In this document: positions 11,067 through 21,203 of the stretch, piece by piece
Numbering within the stretch: position 1 is the first letter of the stretch
Layout of the letters: every line of letters begins with the position of its first letter
From: Psychrobacter jeotgali
GTDB taxonomy: Bacteria; Pseudomonadota; Gammaproteobacteria; Pseudomonadales; Moraxellaceae
DNA: 64,000 bases
Assembly: GCF_904846315.1 (NCBI RefSeq)
Contig: NZ_CAJHAF010000001.1
Span: 1 to 64,000 of the forward strand
Direction of reading: 5' to 3'
Position numbers and translations under genes: made by a program
The notes under the pieces: model-generated
Seen by the model: only the letters and a program-made list of their open reading frames with translations
What the model was told of the DNA's origin: nothing
The model's database searches: none

Positions 11067-13835
11067 TTAGCCTGTATTGCGTAGCCCTGCTGCTAAGGCA
11101 TTGATACTGCGAATTAATGGATCCGCTACATCAAGTTTATCATCTGCTGTGCTTTTTTGGCGCATGCGCTTTAACAACTCAATTTGAATATAGTTAATTG
11201 GATCCAAATAAGCATTACGCCACTCAAGCGAGGCTGCCAATTCTTGCTGACCAGATAACAGCGACTCTTGACTCAGTAACGAGTTAAGACCAGAGTGGGT
11301 AAGCTGGTGTTCTTCAATCACCGCTTGCATTATTTGCTCACGTAAACTTTCATCCTCACATAGCTGACTGTAAGCACGGGCGATATCCATCTCAGATTTC
11401 GTAAACGCCATTTCAATATTGCTAATAAAAGCGCTGAAAAATGGCCAGTTTTCATTCATCTCCTGCATTAATGTCTCATCTGATTTGACGCTTTTTAAAG
11501 CACTGCCCACACCATACCAAGCGGGTAGAGTGAAGCGTGCTAACGACCAGCCAAATACCCAAGGTATCGCTCGAATCGTAGATTTACTTGGTAAGCCTTT
11601 TTTGCGGTGAGCGGGACGTGAGCCAATATTAAGTAAGGAGATCTCTTGTACAGGCGTGGCTTCAGAATAAAATTGATAAAAGCCCTCGGTGTTATCCGTT
11701 AGGGCGCGATACTGCTGTTCGCCCGCATCCGCCAAGCGCGCAAACAGCGCTTCGTATTCTTCTAACTGTTTTGGTTGTTCAACGAACCTAGAAGAGCTGG
11801 CTTTTAGCGCACCCGTGATTCCCATCGTCAATTCAAACACCGCCGTGTCTGGATTGGCATACTTAGCGTACAGCACTTCACCTTGTTCGGTAAACTTAAT
11901 TTGTCCATTTAACGTACCGGCAGGCTGCGCGGCAATAGCCTGATGGGTCGAGCCGCCACCACGGCTTACTGAGCCGCCACGTCCATGGAATAGGCGGGTT
12001 TTTATACCATATTTATTGGCAATATTAGTGATAGTTTGCTGCGCACTATACAACTGCCACGCGGAAGTGATTATGCCGCCATCTTTGGAAGAATCTGAAT
12101 AGCCAAGCATAATCTCTTGCATATTTCCTGATTGCTCGAGCAGGTTGCGGTATAACGGATTATCTAAAACCGTTGGCATAATCTTATCAATGTTTTTAAG
12201 ATCTTCGATGGTTTCAAACAGCGGCGCAACCGGCAGCGCTGCAAATAAATGTCCCTCGTCATTAACTCCAGATAAGCCTGCAAAGCGCATTAGCAATAAT
12301 ACTTCTAACAGCTGACTGGCATTATTGGTCATAGAGATGACGTAACTACCAAAAGTATCCACGCCTACTAGTTGACGTAATTTAGCCACGGATTGCATCA
12401 AGGCTAGCTGCTCACGGGTTTTGTCACCTAGATTATCAGCATAAATGAGTGGTACGCCAGGCTTTTCTAATAAGCGAGTCAGCCACTGTTGTCGCTCTAT
12501 CTCATTGAGCGCGTTATAATCAGGCAAGTTGGGAGCATGGGCAAAAATATCGGCAATGACCTCACCGTGATAGCCTGAATCTTGACGAATATCGAGAGAC
12601 GCTAAATGAAAGCCGCAAGTTTTTACTAAGCGAATGGTATCGAGCAGCAACCCCTCGGCGTGAGCGTTATCATGAGTGTTGACGCTCTTACGAATAAGGC
12701 GCAAATCATCTAGCAACTCATGCGGCGATGTATAGGCATCTTTTGCCGCTTTAGGATCCGTGCCTTGGCTTTGAATATGGCGATTGGTCGCTTTGATTTT
12801 GGCAATGATTACTGAGAGCAATCTACGATAAGGCTCGTTATTATAATCATCGAGGTTGTAAGAAAATACCTTTTTATCAAGCTCGCTATAATCAGCTATG
12901 CGAGCATAGACATCTGCGGCGATATCAACAATGCTATCGCTGTGCACCAGCTCGCGCCGTAATTTTTTTAGCAATACTTGATAGTGACGCAGCACGGTGT
13001 TGGCATGCATCAGTACCGCCATTTCTGTGGTCTCAAAGGTTACGAATGGATTACCATCTCTATCGCCGCCAATCCAAGAGCCAAAGTTGACAAAGGCAGG
13101 TAAGGGATAATCGGTTAATTCGGGATAAACCTCGATAATAGCGTCTTTGATATTACGATAAACCTTAGGAATAGCGGTAAAAAGACTAGCATCAAAATAG
13201 TGCAAACCATTATTTATCTCATCATAAACCAAAGGCTTACGCGTACGTACCTCGTCTGAAGACCATAATAAATCAATAGTTTCAGCGGTTTTTTGTTGAG
13301 CCTTATCAAAAGCTTGGCTGCCTTCAGGATAGGCGCTCATAGCCTCCGTATGCTCGTAAAGGGTTTGCAGTATATTCATTGTTGTGCGTCTACGCGCTTC
13401 AGTAGGATGAGCGGTAAAGACGGGAATAAATTTCAATTGATCAATGAGCTCTTGTATTTGGGCAGGTTCGATATTGCGCTCACGACACTCTAATAAAGTA
13501 TGACGAAATGAGCCTTCCCAGCTTTGGTTAGATTGTTCACGCCTAGTGCGGCGCTGCTCACGGAGGTAGTTTTCTTCGGTTAAGTTAGCTAAGAAAAAAT
13601 AGATAGAAAACGCACGGATGACGTTTTTTAGAGTTTGATTATCTAAAGAAGCGATAAGATCAATGAGTTGTTGTTTATGCTCTTCGCTGTGCTGGCGGCG
13701 CTCTTGAATAAAGCCTTTACGTAATTTTTCGATGGTGCGTACCGTCTCTTCTCCAGACTGCCGAGAAATCGCCTTCCCTAAAAATGACCCTAATAACCTA
13801 ACACGTGTACGTAGTACATCGTTGTTTAATAACAT
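11067..13835 (-). CDS. ppc: Phosphoenolpyruvate carboxylase
   Basis: A 922-residue enzyme that carboxylates phosphoenolpyruvate with bicarbonate to oxaloacetate, refilling the TCA cycle. Key motifs are present: FTAHPTEARRR with catalytic His143, GSWIGGDRDGNPFVT, GYSDSSKDGG, the glycine-rich loop HGRGGSVSRGGG, and RAIPWVFGWS. It ends in the typical ALAAGLRNTG, so the C-terminus is intact. It is slightly longer than the E. coli enzyme (883). It converges on the DUF938 gene, and a dienelactone hydrolase-like gene lies 69 bases upstream on the same strand. Confidence 0.98.
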   Translation of the reverse strand: MLLNNDVLRTRVRLLGSFLGKAISRQSGEETVRTIEKLRKGFIQERRQHSEEHKQQLIDLIASLDNQTLKNVIRAFSIYFFLANLTEENYLREQRRTRREQSNQSWEGSFRHTLLECRERNIEPAQIQELIDQLKFIPVFTAHPTEARRRTTMNILQTLYEHTEAMSAYPEGSQAFDKAQQKTAETIDLLWSSDEVRTRKPLVYDEINNGLHYFDASLFTAIPKVYRNIKDAIIEVYPELTDYPLPAFVNFGSWIGGDRDGNPFVTFETTEMAVLMHANTVLRHYQVLLKKLRRELVHSDSIVDIAADVYARIADYSELDKKVFSYNLDDYNNEPYRRLLSVIIAKIKATNRHIQSQGTDPKAAKDAYTSPHELLDDLRLIRKSVNTHDNAHAEGLLLDTIRLVKTCGFHLASLDIRQDSGYHGEVIADIFAHAPNLPDYNALNEIERQQWLTRLLEKPGVPLIYADNLGDKTREQLALMQSVAKLRQLVGVDTFGSYVISMTNNASQLLEVLLLMRFAGLSGVNDEGHLFAALPVAPLFETIEDLKNIDKIMPTVLDNPLYRNLLEQSGNMQEIMLGYSDSSKDGGIITSAWQLYSAQQTITNIANKYGIKTRLFHGRGGSVSRGGGSTHQAIAAQPAGTLNGQIKFTEQGEVLYAKYANPDTAVFELTMGITGALKASSSRFVEQPKQLEEYEALFARLADAGEQQYRALTDNTEGFYQFYSEATPVQEISLLNIGSRPAHRKKGLPSKSTIRAIPWVFGWSLARFTLPAWYGVGSALKSVKSDETLMQEMNENWPFFSAFISNIEMAFTKSEMDIARAYSQLCEDESLREQIMQAVIEEHQLTHSGLNSLLSQESLLSGQQELAASLEWRNAYLDPINYIQIELLKRMRQKSTADDKLDVADPLIRSINALAAGLRNTG

Positions 13836-13904
13836 AGCTGGTATCCCTACCGTTAGTTGCTCTACCTATAGAGTGAAAGCGAAAATTAAAGCGAGTGTTA
13901 AATC

Positions 13905-14699
13905 TTATTTATACTCATCTGCCAAAAAACCTAAGAAACGTTTCCAAGAGCGCTCATCGGCGCGGGCATCGTATCTATCAGGATTATTAAAGTCGGTAAA
14001 AGCGTGCACGGCACCGCTATAAGTAATCATCTCATGGGGGACTTGACTGGCTTCTAGAGTTTTACCAAGAGCGGTAAAGTCCTCGAATGGCACCGCTTCA
14101 TCGGCGCTACCATGGAAGACTAATATCTCTCCTTTAGTATTATCGTAGTTCTGGAAGGAGGGAAGCTCGAGTCCACCATGAAAGGGTACAAAAGCTTTTT
14201 GCTCAAATCCTGAGCGTGCCAGCTCTAACGCCACGCTACCACCGAAACAGTAACCCATCGTTACCCCTTCGTGGACATTGTTACCTTGCGCTTGTGCGGT
14301 ATTTAACGCCTCTGCCAGCAGCCGGCGCATCTTGTTACGGTCTTCATAGAGCTCACCCGTAAGGCGCTTTTTGTCCTTTAGTGCAGTAGGACGCACACCA
14401 GCGCCAAACATATCAGCCGCTAGTACGTTGTAACCTTCTTTAGCTAACATATCCGCACGCTGACGTTCATAATCGGTCAAGCCATCCCAATCATGAATCA
14501 GCAATATAAAAGGCGCATTAGGGCGATCTGCTTTGGCATAGTAGCCTTGGTAGGGCTTATTATCGACGGTATAAATGATGTCTGTAGTAGTGATTGCAGA
14601 AGCGGTTTGGCTGGCGGTCAATGTCATTATTGCTAATGAGGCTGCTAATAAAAATGAGCGATAGACGTTTTTTGGGGCTTGAGCACTAGTAGGTAACAT
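13905..14699 (-). CDS. Dienelactone hydrolase family protein, exported
   Basis: A 264-residue alpha/beta hydrolase. An N-terminal signal peptide (hydrophobic stretch about 15-30, likely cleavage after ASA at 35) points to the periplasm. The Cys-Asp-His triad of dienelactone hydrolases is visible: Cys151 in MGYCFGGS, Asp200 in FHGSADEAVP and His232 in SGAVHAFTD. The natural substrate is unknown; many family members act on small esters and lactones not linked to aromatic degradation. No catabolic genes are nearby. It lies upstream of ppc on the same strand and may share its transcript. Confidence 0.88.
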   Translation of the reverse strand: MLPTSAQAPKNVYRSFLLAASLAIMTLTASQTASAITTTDIIYTVDNKPYQGYYAKADRPNAPFILLIHDWDGLTDYERQRADMLAKEGYNVLAADMFGAGVRPTALKDKKRLTGELYEDRNKMRRLLAEALNTAQAQGNNVHEGVTMGYCFGGSVALELARSGFEQKAFVPFHGGLELPSFQNYDNTKGEILVFHGSADEAVPFEDFTALGKTLEASQVPHEMITYSGAVHAFTDFNNPDRYDARADERSWKRFLGFLADEYK

Positions 14700-15106
14700 A
14701 AATATCCTTATAATTTGTTAAAAAATGACTGCTGTCGGCAATTGATAATGAGCTAGAGTCCTCGTTGCTGTTAGCCATTTGTCGGGTCTATTTATTGATG
14801 GTCTTCGTTAACATTAGGGTTAGTGGTCTTGATTACTAATTTAGCGAGCTAATAAAATCATATATTAAATAATAGCTACATTACAAGATTTGATTATTAA
14901 AAATAAAAGAAGCCAAATAAATATAAGTAAAATAAAAAGTTGATATGAGCTTAGCAAAATGAATGCAAACGTTAACTAAACCTCTACAACGTTAAAGTTT
15001 TATTTGTTTACCATTAATTAGGATGTGCTAAAAGCTAAATAGCCGTGCACAAACTCAAATAATAAGTTTAATTAAACCACTATAAAACAATAACATAGGA
15101 TATGCT
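14700..15106. other. AT-rich intergenic region between divergent genes
   Basis: About 400 bp separate the divergent dienelactone hydrolase-like gene and the catalase gene, so it should hold both promoters. I see only short weak palindromes (for example TTAGCGAGCTAA at 14841-14852) and no convincing -35/-10 pair or OxyR site. It contains no plausible ORF. Confidence 0.6.
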
Positions 15107-17194
15107 ATGAAAGATAAAATTGACCATACTGACCCTGCAAAAGATGTTAAAACTGAGCGTGGACACGGCGGTGAAACTCATCAACGTGCAAGCGATGAAG
15201 GTAAAGTTTTAACAACTCAACAAGGCGTTGCTATCTCCGATAACCAAAACTCTTTAAAGTCTAGTGAACGTGGGCCAACGTTATTAGAAGATTTTGTATT
15301 ACGTGAAAAAATTACTCATTTCGACCATGAGCGTATTCCAGAGCGGGTGGTTCATGCTCGTGGTAGTGCTGCCCATGGTTATTTTGAGTTAACCGAGTCG
15401 TTAGAAGAATACACCACCGCCAAGATTTTGACTGAAACTGGCAAGCAAACCCCACTATTCACTCGTTTCTCAACCGTCGCTGGTAACAAAGGCTCGAAAG
15501 ATACCCCACGTGATGTACGTGGTTTTGCCGTCAAGATTTATACCGAAGAAGGCAACTGGGACATCGTTGGTAATAACATGCCGATTTTCTTTATTCAAGA
15601 TGCCATGAAGTTTCCAGACTTTGTCCATGCGGTCAAACCTGAACCTGATCGCGGTTTTCCACAAGCGGCTTCTGCTCATGATACCTTGTGGGATTTTGTT
15701 TCCTTAGCTCCGGAGACTATGCATAACCTGATTTGGCTGATGAGTGACCGTGCTTTACCACGTAGCTTTGGCATGATGGAAGGCTTTGGTATTCATACTT
15801 TCCGTCTGATTAACGCTGAGGGCAAAAGCACCTTTGTACGTTTCCACTGGAAGCCGGTATTGGGCGTGCAGTCACTCACTTGGGATGAGGCGGTCAAGAT
15901 ATCGGGCGCTGATCCTGACTATAACCGTCGTGATTTATTTGAAAAGATTAACAACGGCGATTATCCAGAATGGGAGTTTGGCGTACAGCTGTTTACCGAA
16001 GAGGAAGCGGCTGAGTTTCCGTTTGATCATCTAGACGCTACTAAACTGATTCCAGAAGAAATGGTACCCGTGAGAACGGTGGGTAAAATGGTATTGAACC
16101 GTAACCCAGATAATTTCTTCGCCGAAACTGAGCAAGTGGCGTTCTGTCTGTCGCATGTCCCACCAGGTATCGACTTTAGTAATGACCCCTTATTACAAGG
16201 TCGTCTATTTAGCTATTTAGATACCCAGCTTAAGCGTTTGGGCTCACCAAACTTTGTGCAAATTCCAATTAACGCACCAAAGTGCCCGTTTGCTAACAAT
16301 CAGCAAGATGGACACATGCAAATGCAAGTACCGAAGACTCGCGTGCTTTATGACCCACAAAGTCTTGATCCAGCAAGACCCAGTGAGAGTGATAAAAAAG
16401 GCTTTAAATCCTTCCCTGAAAAGCTAGATGATGGGGTAAAAGGCCGTATTCGTGCAGAAGGCTTTGCCGATCATTATAGCCAGCCGCGCATGTTCTATCG
16501 TAGCCAGAGCGCAACTGAGCAATCACATATTGCTTCAGCCTTTGCGTTTGAGCTGGGTAAAGTAGACACGCCATACATACGTACCCGGATGTTAGGTCAC
16601 CTGCTTAACATTGATGAAGAGTTGGCAAATCGGGTAGCAAATGCACTGGGTATGGAGCTACCAGAGCCCGCTGAAGCTGCTGCGCCAGTATTAGATATGG
16701 CGACCTCTAAAGCGGTACAAACTATTGGTATTTCACCTAAGACTCTGAAGGGTCGCGTGGTCGGTATGCTCATTGCTAAAGGCTCCAAACATAGCGAGAT
16801 CAAGAAGTTTGAAGACGCCATTAACAAGCAAGGCGGTACGGTTAAAATTGTGGCACCAAGCAAAGAAGTAGAGCTTGATGATGGTACTCGTGTACAAGCC
16901 GATGAGCGTTTAGCTGGTGGTCCATCAGTACTTTTTGATGCGGTAGTTAGTATTATTATGCCCGACCAAGCTAAGAAATTGGCAGAGGCTAGTGCGGCGC
17001 TGGATTGGTTCAACGATGCTTATGCTCACTGTAAAGCCATTGCTTATTGCGGCGCCACCGATGAGTTTATCTTGAGTAAATTACCGATTGAAAAAGATGA
17101 GTTTGTCACGCCGCTGGCTGAGCTTGATAGCTTTGTTGAAAATGCTAAGTCGCGTCTATGGGAGCGTGAGCCTAAGGTTCGTGATTTGGCTTAA
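15107..17194 (+). CDS. katE: Catalase HPII (large-subunit, clade 2)
   Basis: A 695-residue heme catalase that breaks down hydrogen peroxide. The catalytic His83 lies in [14 protein letters not shown], the partner Asn157 in [12 protein letters not shown], and the heme-ligand Tyr region is [14 protein letters not shown]. Unlike small catalases it has an N-terminal extension and a C-terminal flavodoxin/DJ-1-like domain (from about residue 540, [12 protein letters not shown]), the hallmark of HPII-type enzymes. Length fits this group (E. coli KatE is 753). Start ATG has AGGA upstream. It is monocistronic, ending in a hairpin terminator. Confidence 0.95.
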   Translation: MKDKIDHTDPAKDVKTERGHGGETHQRASDEGKVLTTQQGVAISDNQNSLKSSERGPTLLEDFVLREKITHFDHERIPERVVHARGSAAHGYFELTESLEEYTTAKILTETGKQTPLFTRFSTVAGNKGSKDTPRDVRGFAVKIYTEEGNWDIVGNNMPIFFIQDAMKFPDFVHAVKPEPDRGFPQAASAHDTLWDFVSLAPETMHNLIWLMSDRALPRSFGMMEGFGIHTFRLINAEGKSTFVRFHWKPVLGVQSLTWDEAVKISGADPDYNRRDLFEKINNGDYPEWEFGVQLFTEEEAAEFPFDHLDATKLIPEEMVPVRTVGKMVLNRNPDNFFAETEQVAFCLSHVPPGIDFSNDPLLQGRLFSYLDTQLKRLGSPNFVQIPINAPKCPFANNQQDGHMQMQVPKTRVLYDPQSLDPARPSESDKKGFKSFPEKLDDGVKGRIRAEGFADHYSQPRMFYRSQSATEQSHIASAFAFELGKVDTPYIRTRMLGHLLNIDEELANRVANALGMELPEPAEAAAPVLDMATSKAVQTIGISPKTLKGRVVGMLIAKGSKHSEIKKFEDAINKQGGTVKIVAPSKEVELDDGTRVQADERLAGGPSVLFDAVVSIIMPDQAKKLAEASAALDWFNDAYAHCKAIAYCGATDEFILSKLPIEKDEFVTPLAELDSFVENAKSRLWEREPKVRDLA

Positions 17195-17247
17195 TTAATA
17201 TAAAAAAGTTAGCAAAAGCTAATACTGCTAACGTAAAACGATTATTG

Positions 17248-17281
17248 AAAAAAGACTCGGCCTAAGTGCTGGGTCTTTTTT
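17248..17281 (+). terminator. Terminator after katE
   Basis: AAAAAGACTC pairs with GGGTCTTTTT around a 12-nt loop and ends in a T run, about 55 bases after the katE stop codon. Confidence 0.7.
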
Positions 17282-17428
17282 ATATAGACTGCTATTTATA
17301 ATTATTTATAGTCACAAGCGTTCACTCAAAGTTATTTATTAGCAGGCTATCAACGTTATAATTTAGGGTCTGTTGAACACTCAAATGTGCTGCTGAGATG
17401 TCTTAACTATATCAATCAGAGAAGGTTT

Positions 17429-18196
17429 ATGAGTTTAAGTGAAATTGTACATTTAGAAGGCTATATTCAAAGCATTTATCTCGCTGTATATCCAGATAAG
17501 CTAATGCTGCTTGACGGTTGTTGCCGTCCTGATGTGGAGCTAGTCATAGATTACATTACCAATACACTCCAGCGGCCGCTTAGTGATCTAAAAGTGGTGA
17601 TGGTAACTCATATGCATCCCGATCATGCTGGTGGAGCGGTCAAATTTAAAAAGCTCGTCGGTTGCCAGATTATATCTGCTAATAAAAATAAGCAGTGGTA
17701 TAGCGGAGTAGGTGGTCGTTTGATGCACCTTATTGATAACAGTTTGGCGCACTATGTGGCACGGCGTAAAGGAAATCCTTCCAAGAATCTGTGGTACCCA
17801 GCGCATTTGCACCCCGATAAAACAGTTAAAGATGGCGATACTATCCCAGGGTTTGAGGAATGGCAGGTGCTTGAGACGCCCGGGCATACAGATCGAGATT
17901 TATCCTTATTTCATACGCCTAGTCGGCAAGTTTATACTGCTGATTTAATTATCAAGCTGCGACATAAATTTGTGGCACCGTTCCCTATTTACGATCCGAA
18001 GGTTTATATAAAGTCTTTACAAAAAGTCAAAGATTTAAAGCCCTCTAAGGTAATGATGGCGCATGGCTACGAATTGGCTATTGATGCCGCTACTTTTGAT
18101 CAGCTCATTAAGCAAGCGCCGAAAAGACCACGTACAGTAAAAGATACCATTAAGCATAAGCTGATGGGTAGAAAAGAAAGTGTTAAGGATTATTAA
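17429..18196 (+). CDS. MBL-fold metallo-hydrolase
   Basis: A 255-residue metallo-beta-lactamase-fold protein, using the ATG at 17429 (preceded by GAGAAGG) instead of an in-frame ATG 42 bases upstream that lacks a ribosome binding site. The zinc motif is THMHPDHAGG (His61, His63, Asp65, His66), followed by ETPGHTDRDLS and a late MAHGYE that may provide the last histidine. The family includes glyoxalase II-like and lactonase-like hydrolases; the substrate cannot be assigned. Downstream lies the tRNA-Lys terminator hairpin, which could serve both strands. Confidence 0.85.
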   Translation: MSLSEIVHLEGYIQSIYLAVYPDKLMLLDGCCRPDVELVIDYITNTLQRPLSDLKVVMVTHMHPDHAGGAVKFKKLVGCQIISANKNKQWYSGVGGRLMHLIDNSLAHYVARRKGNPSKNLWYPAHLHPDKTVKDGDTIPGFEEWQVLETPGHTDRDLSLFHTPSRQVYTADLIIKLRHKFVAPFPIYDPKVYIKSLQKVKDLKPSKVMMAHGYELAIDAATFDQLIKQAPKRPRTVKDTIKHKLMGRKESVKDY

Positions 18197-18246
18197 AATA
18201 CAATAGCCTTGAACAAAGCGATATGGAGAATTTAAATTGAAGCCAT

Positions 18247-18285
18247 AAAAAAATCCCAGCCATTAGTTATAATGGCTGGGATTTT
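18247..18285. terminator. Strong terminator after tRNA-Lys (minus), possibly bidirectional
   Basis: A perfect 16-bp stem (18250-18265 with 18270-18285, core ATCCCAGCCATTA) surrounds the loop GTTA. Read on the minus strand it ends in seven T, which suits the tRNA-Lys genes. On the plus strand only four T follow, so it may also end the MBL-fold gene. Confidence 0.88.
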
Positions 18286-18291
18286 GGAATA

Positions 18292-18367
18292 TGGTGGACC
18301 GACCGCGACTCGAACGCGGGACCAATTGATTAAAAGTCAACTGCTCTACCAACTGAGCTATCGGTCC
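18292..18367 (-). tRNA. tRNA-Lys (TTT), copy 1
   Basis: A complete 76-nt cloverleaf on the minus strand with encoded CCA. The acceptor stem is GGACCGA with TCGGTCC and the anticodon loop is CTTTTAA. It is identical to the copy at 18595-18670 and preceded by the same two-hairpin leader. Confidence 0.97.
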
Positions 18368-18436
18368 TGAGAAGCGTATAAAAAAAGCACTGCTTTTTTA
18401 GCTTCGCAAGAGAAAATCCCTTAAAGGGGATTTTCT
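18368..18436 (-). repeat. Two-hairpin tRNA leader element, copy 3 (before tRNA-Lys 1)
   Basis: On the minus strand hairpin A (18411-18436) has a perfect 10-bp stem, AGAAAATCCC with GGGATTTTCT, around the loop CTTTAA. CTTGC follows, then hairpin B: AAAAAAGC/GCTTTTTT around AGT with the AGCAGTGCT core, enclosed by GAAGC/GCTTC. It ends in CTCA at the tRNA 5' end. Confidence 0.7.
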
Positions 18437-18477
18437 AAAAACTTCGTATCCAAACGATTACTTGACTGAATACTAGA

Positions 18478-18501
18478 ATAACTTCCTTAAAGGGAAATTA
18501 T
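18478..18501 (-). repeat. Solo hairpin A copy in the tRNA-Lys spacer
   Basis: A 9-bp stem with one mismatch and the minus-strand loop CTTTAA, as in the tRNA leaders, but with no hairpin B or tRNA attached. The flank from here to 18533 closely matches 18830-18885. Confidence 0.6.
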
Positions 18502-18594
18502 GTGAAACTTAACACCTTGACGATGTTTTTAAAACTATTATTATTAAATCACTACCGAATAGGGTAGAGCACCTAACAACAATCTTACTAAATA

Positions 18595-18670
18595 TGGTGG
18601 ACCGACCGCGACTCGAACGCGGGACCAATTGATTAAAAGTCAACTGCTCTACCAACTGAGCTATCGGTCC
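18595..18670 (-). tRNA. tRNA-Lys (TTT), copy 2
   Basis: Identical 76-nt tRNA-Lys on the minus strand, about 230 bases upstream (in transcription order) of copy 1. Same acceptor stem, anticodon TTT and encoded CCA. The two genes and their leaders look like a tandem duplication. Confidence 0.97.
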
Positions 18671-18738
18671 TGAGAAGCGTATAAAAAAAGCACTGCTTTT
18701 TTAGCTTCGCAAGAATAATTTCCTTAAAGGGAAATTAT
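18671..18738 (-). repeat. Two-hairpin tRNA leader element, copy 4 (before tRNA-Lys 2)
   Basis: On the minus strand hairpin A (18715-18738) has a perfect 9-bp stem, ATAATTTCC with GGAAATTAT, around CTTTAA. Hairpin B is identical to that of copy 3 (GAAGC, AAAAAAGC, AGT, GCTTTTTT, GCTTC). Hairpin A differs in sequence from copy 3 but stays fully paired. Confidence 0.7.
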
Positions 18739-18829
18739 GTAAAAACTAATAGTTCGGAAGTGTTCATTTACATTTTCGTAAATTCTAAAAGCTACGCATC
18801 CAAACTAAGGGTTGCAATTATTTGCAAGA

Positions 18830-18853
18830 ATAATTTCCTTAAAGGGAAATTAT
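18830..18853 (-). repeat. Solo hairpin A copy upstream of tRNA-Lys 2
   Basis: A perfect 9-bp stem ATAATTTCC/GGAAATTAT with the minus-strand loop CTTTAA, the same as in copy 4, but no tRNA follows. Its flank matches the one at 18478-18533. Confidence 0.6.
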
Positions 18854-18890
18854 GTAAAACTTAACACCTTACGATGTTTATTAAAAAAGA

Positions 18891-18912
18891 AAAATTCTTT
18901 AAACAGAATTTT
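18891..18912 (-). repeat. Solo hairpin A copy, variant loop
   Basis: AAAATTCT pairs with AGAATTTT around a minus-strand loop GTTTAA. It resembles hairpin A of the tRNA-Ala leader and lies about 45 bases downstream of the likely tRNA-Lys promoter. Confidence 0.5.
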
Positions 18913-18956
18913 CCTATTCAGGTTTAGATAATTTGTATCCCTAAACGTGAGAGCAC

Positions 18957-18984
18957 ATTATATATAGTATTGAAATAAATACAA
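18957..18984 (-). promoter_or_regulatory. Likely tRNA-Lys promoter
   Basis: On the minus strand, TTGTAT (18979-18984) and TATAAT (18957-18962) with a 16-bp spacer, upstream of both tRNA-Lys genes and all the solo hairpins. The rest of 18739-19134 holds only these repeats and a GCAGGA/TCCTGC inverted repeat at 18990-19015. Confidence 0.5.
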
Positions 18985-19134
18985 CCCCGCAGGAAGAAAA
19001 AAGTGCAAATCCTGCATAAAATTTAATATTTTTTTGAAATTAGTGTTTTACCCATTAATACTTAAATCTCATATCACCATACAAGAATGGCTTATAGAGC
19101 CTTTCTCGTAGTGGTAATTAGTGGCAAGCTAAAG

Positions 19135-21144
19135 TTAATCTCTAGAAAGCGCTTCTACAGGATCAAGTTTAGCGGCATTACGTGCTGGTAAAAAGCCAAA
19201 AACCACACCGATAAGTGTTGAGCAAACGAAAGCGGCAATAATCGATGTTGAGGAATAGATGACCTGAAAGCTCTCTCCGGCCACATTATTGATAAGCTCG
19301 CCAATAGCGAACGCCAGACCAATTCCTAGCAGACCGCCCAAGATACAGACTAAAATAGCCTCAATCAAGAATTGCTGCATGATATCATTTTGACGAGCGC
19401 CGACCGCCATGCGTACGCCAATCTCATTGGTACGTTCGGTGACTGATACCAGCATGATATTCATGACTCCAATACCGCCCACAATCAAGGAAATAATCGC
19501 AATTGATGATATGAGCAAGGTCATAGTGCCCGTTGTAGATTCGATAGTTTGCCGAATAGAATCTGAGTTGCGAATACGAAAGTCATCGGTACCGTGGCGA
19601 CCTTCTATAAGCGTAGAGATGGCTGACTCTGCGGCTGACGATGAGATACTATCATCAATTAAAGCGACGAAACGCTGGATATTTGGGCTACCTACTAAAC
19701 GTGACATCATGGTAGTGTAGGGCATGTAGAGGGTAGGCGAATCCACTTGCCCACCGAAACCGCCATCATTGGGCTCAAGGACACCAATAACTCTGCCTGG
19801 CACGCTACCGATGAGCACCACTTCACCGATAGGATTGGCATTGTCAGCAAAAAAAGTCTGCTTGGCATTGTCATCGATAATGATATCTTGGGTGCGGCGT
19901 AAGATACTTTGTTCATCAAAGCCTTGTCCTTGCGCTAGGGTCTCACCACTCACTGTCAGATAATCTTTACCCACGCCGCTGATGCTTGCCGCTTCTTGAA
20001 CGTTGCGATAACGCACATTCATATTGGTATCGAGTTGGGGACTGACGCTAACCACATAAGGCTGATCGGCGACTGCCTGCGCATCTTGCGGGGTTAGATT
20101 GTCATCGTTATAGCGCCTTCTAGGATCGCCCCACGGATAGCCGTCAATAACGGTGATGGTATTAGTACCCAGCGAGCTGATATTAGCCAATATTTGCTCT
20201 TGTGAGCCTTTACCCAGTCCTACAACCGAGACTACTGAGGCGATCCCTATAATGATACCTAGCATAGTCAGTAAAGTACGCATTTTGTGGGCACGCATGG
20301 CGAGCAACGACATTTTAAAAGCTTCAAATAAGCGATCTACGAAGCTGCTTAGTTTGCCTTTACGATGCTTAGCAAGAATAGGCTCTGGTAGAACCTTTTC
20401 CTGATCTTGGGTTTTCGGATAATGCTCAGTTCGGTAGTCTTCGATGACATAACCATCTTTGAGCTCAATCACACGTTCGGCTTGCTGGGCTAGATTAGGG
20501 TCGTGAGTGACCATGATGATAGTATGACCTTGCGCCTTTAGATCGTGCAAGATTTTCATCACATCTTCGCCGGACTTACTATCGAGTGCACCAGTTGGCT
20601 CATCAGCTAAGATAACATCGCCACCATTCATCAGCGCCCGTGCAATAGAAACTCGTTGTTGCTGACCGCCTGATAGCTGATTGGGACGGTTGTTAACCTT
20701 ATCTGCCAATCCTAAATCTGCTAATAATTGCTCTGCACGGGCGCTACGTGCCTGTCCATCCATACCAGCATAGACGGCAGGAACGGCGACGTTATCGCGG
20801 GCATTGATATCGCCTAATAGATGGTAACGCTGAAAAATAAAGCCAAAATGCTCGCGGCGTAGCTCTGCTAGCTCATCAGCATCAAGGCGATTTACTGGTT
20901 GCCCAAATATCTTATATTCACCCGCTGTAGCTTGATCCAGGCACCCTAAGATATTCATCAAAGTCGACTTACCAGAGCCTGATTGTCCTATGATAGCTAC
21001 CATCTCGCCTTGATTGATGGTTAGGTCAATATCATGGAGCACACGAATGGTCTGCTCACCAGCCTTAAACTCTTTAATCAAGCCCTTAACTTGCATTAAG
21101 GGCACGTCTGCGCTGTTATTAGAAATGGGGTTATTGCTATCCAT
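19135..21144 (-). CDS. macB: MacB-type ABC transporter, fused ATPase and permease
   Basis: A 669-residue inner-membrane protein of the MacAB-TolC efflux type, which exports macrolides, toxins or other substrates from the periplasm using ATP. The N-terminal ATPase has Walker A GQSGSGKST (residues 53-61), signature LSGGQQQRVSIARAL and Walker B VILADEPTGALD. A linker is followed by one membrane segment (RTLLTMLGIIIGIASVVSVV), a large periplasmic domain, and three C-terminal segments. Length matches MacB (648 in E. coli). It follows macA after 191 bases containing a large hairpin. The substrate is not deducible. Confidence 0.94.
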   Translation of the reverse strand: MDSNNPISNNSADVPLMQVKGLIKEFKAGEQTIRVLHDIDLTINQGEMVAIIGQSGSGKSTLMNILGCLDQATAGEYKIFGQPVNRLDADELAELRREHFGFIFQRYHLLGDINARDNVAVPAVYAGMDGQARSARAEQLLADLGLADKVNNRPNQLSGGQQQRVSIARALMNGGDVILADEPTGALDSKSGEDVMKILHDLKAQGHTIIMVTHDPNLAQQAERVIELKDGYVIEDYRTEHYPKTQDQEKVLPEPILAKHRKGKLSSFVDRLFEAFKMSLLAMRAHKMRTLLTMLGIIIGIASVVSVVGLGKGSQEQILANISSLGTNTITVIDGYPWGDPRRRYNDDNLTPQDAQAVADQPYVVSVSPQLDTNMNVRYRNVQEAASISGVGKDYLTVSGETLAQGQGFDEQSILRRTQDIIIDDNAKQTFFADNANPIGEVVLIGSVPGRVIGVLEPNDGGFGGQVDSPTLYMPYTTMMSRLVGSPNIQRFVALIDDSISSSAAESAISTLIEGRHGTDDFRIRNSDSIRQTIESTTGTMTLLISSIAIISLIVGGIGVMNIMLVSVTERTNEIGVRMAVGARQNDIMQQFLIEAILVCILGGLLGIGLAFAIGELINNVAGESFQVIYSSTSIIAAFVCSTLIGVVFGFLPARNAAKLDPVEALSRD

Positions 21145-21203
21145 GAATTCGTGCCTATATCAATATCAAAAGCTTATAGTCAGGTCAATATAAAAAAGAT
21201 ACA

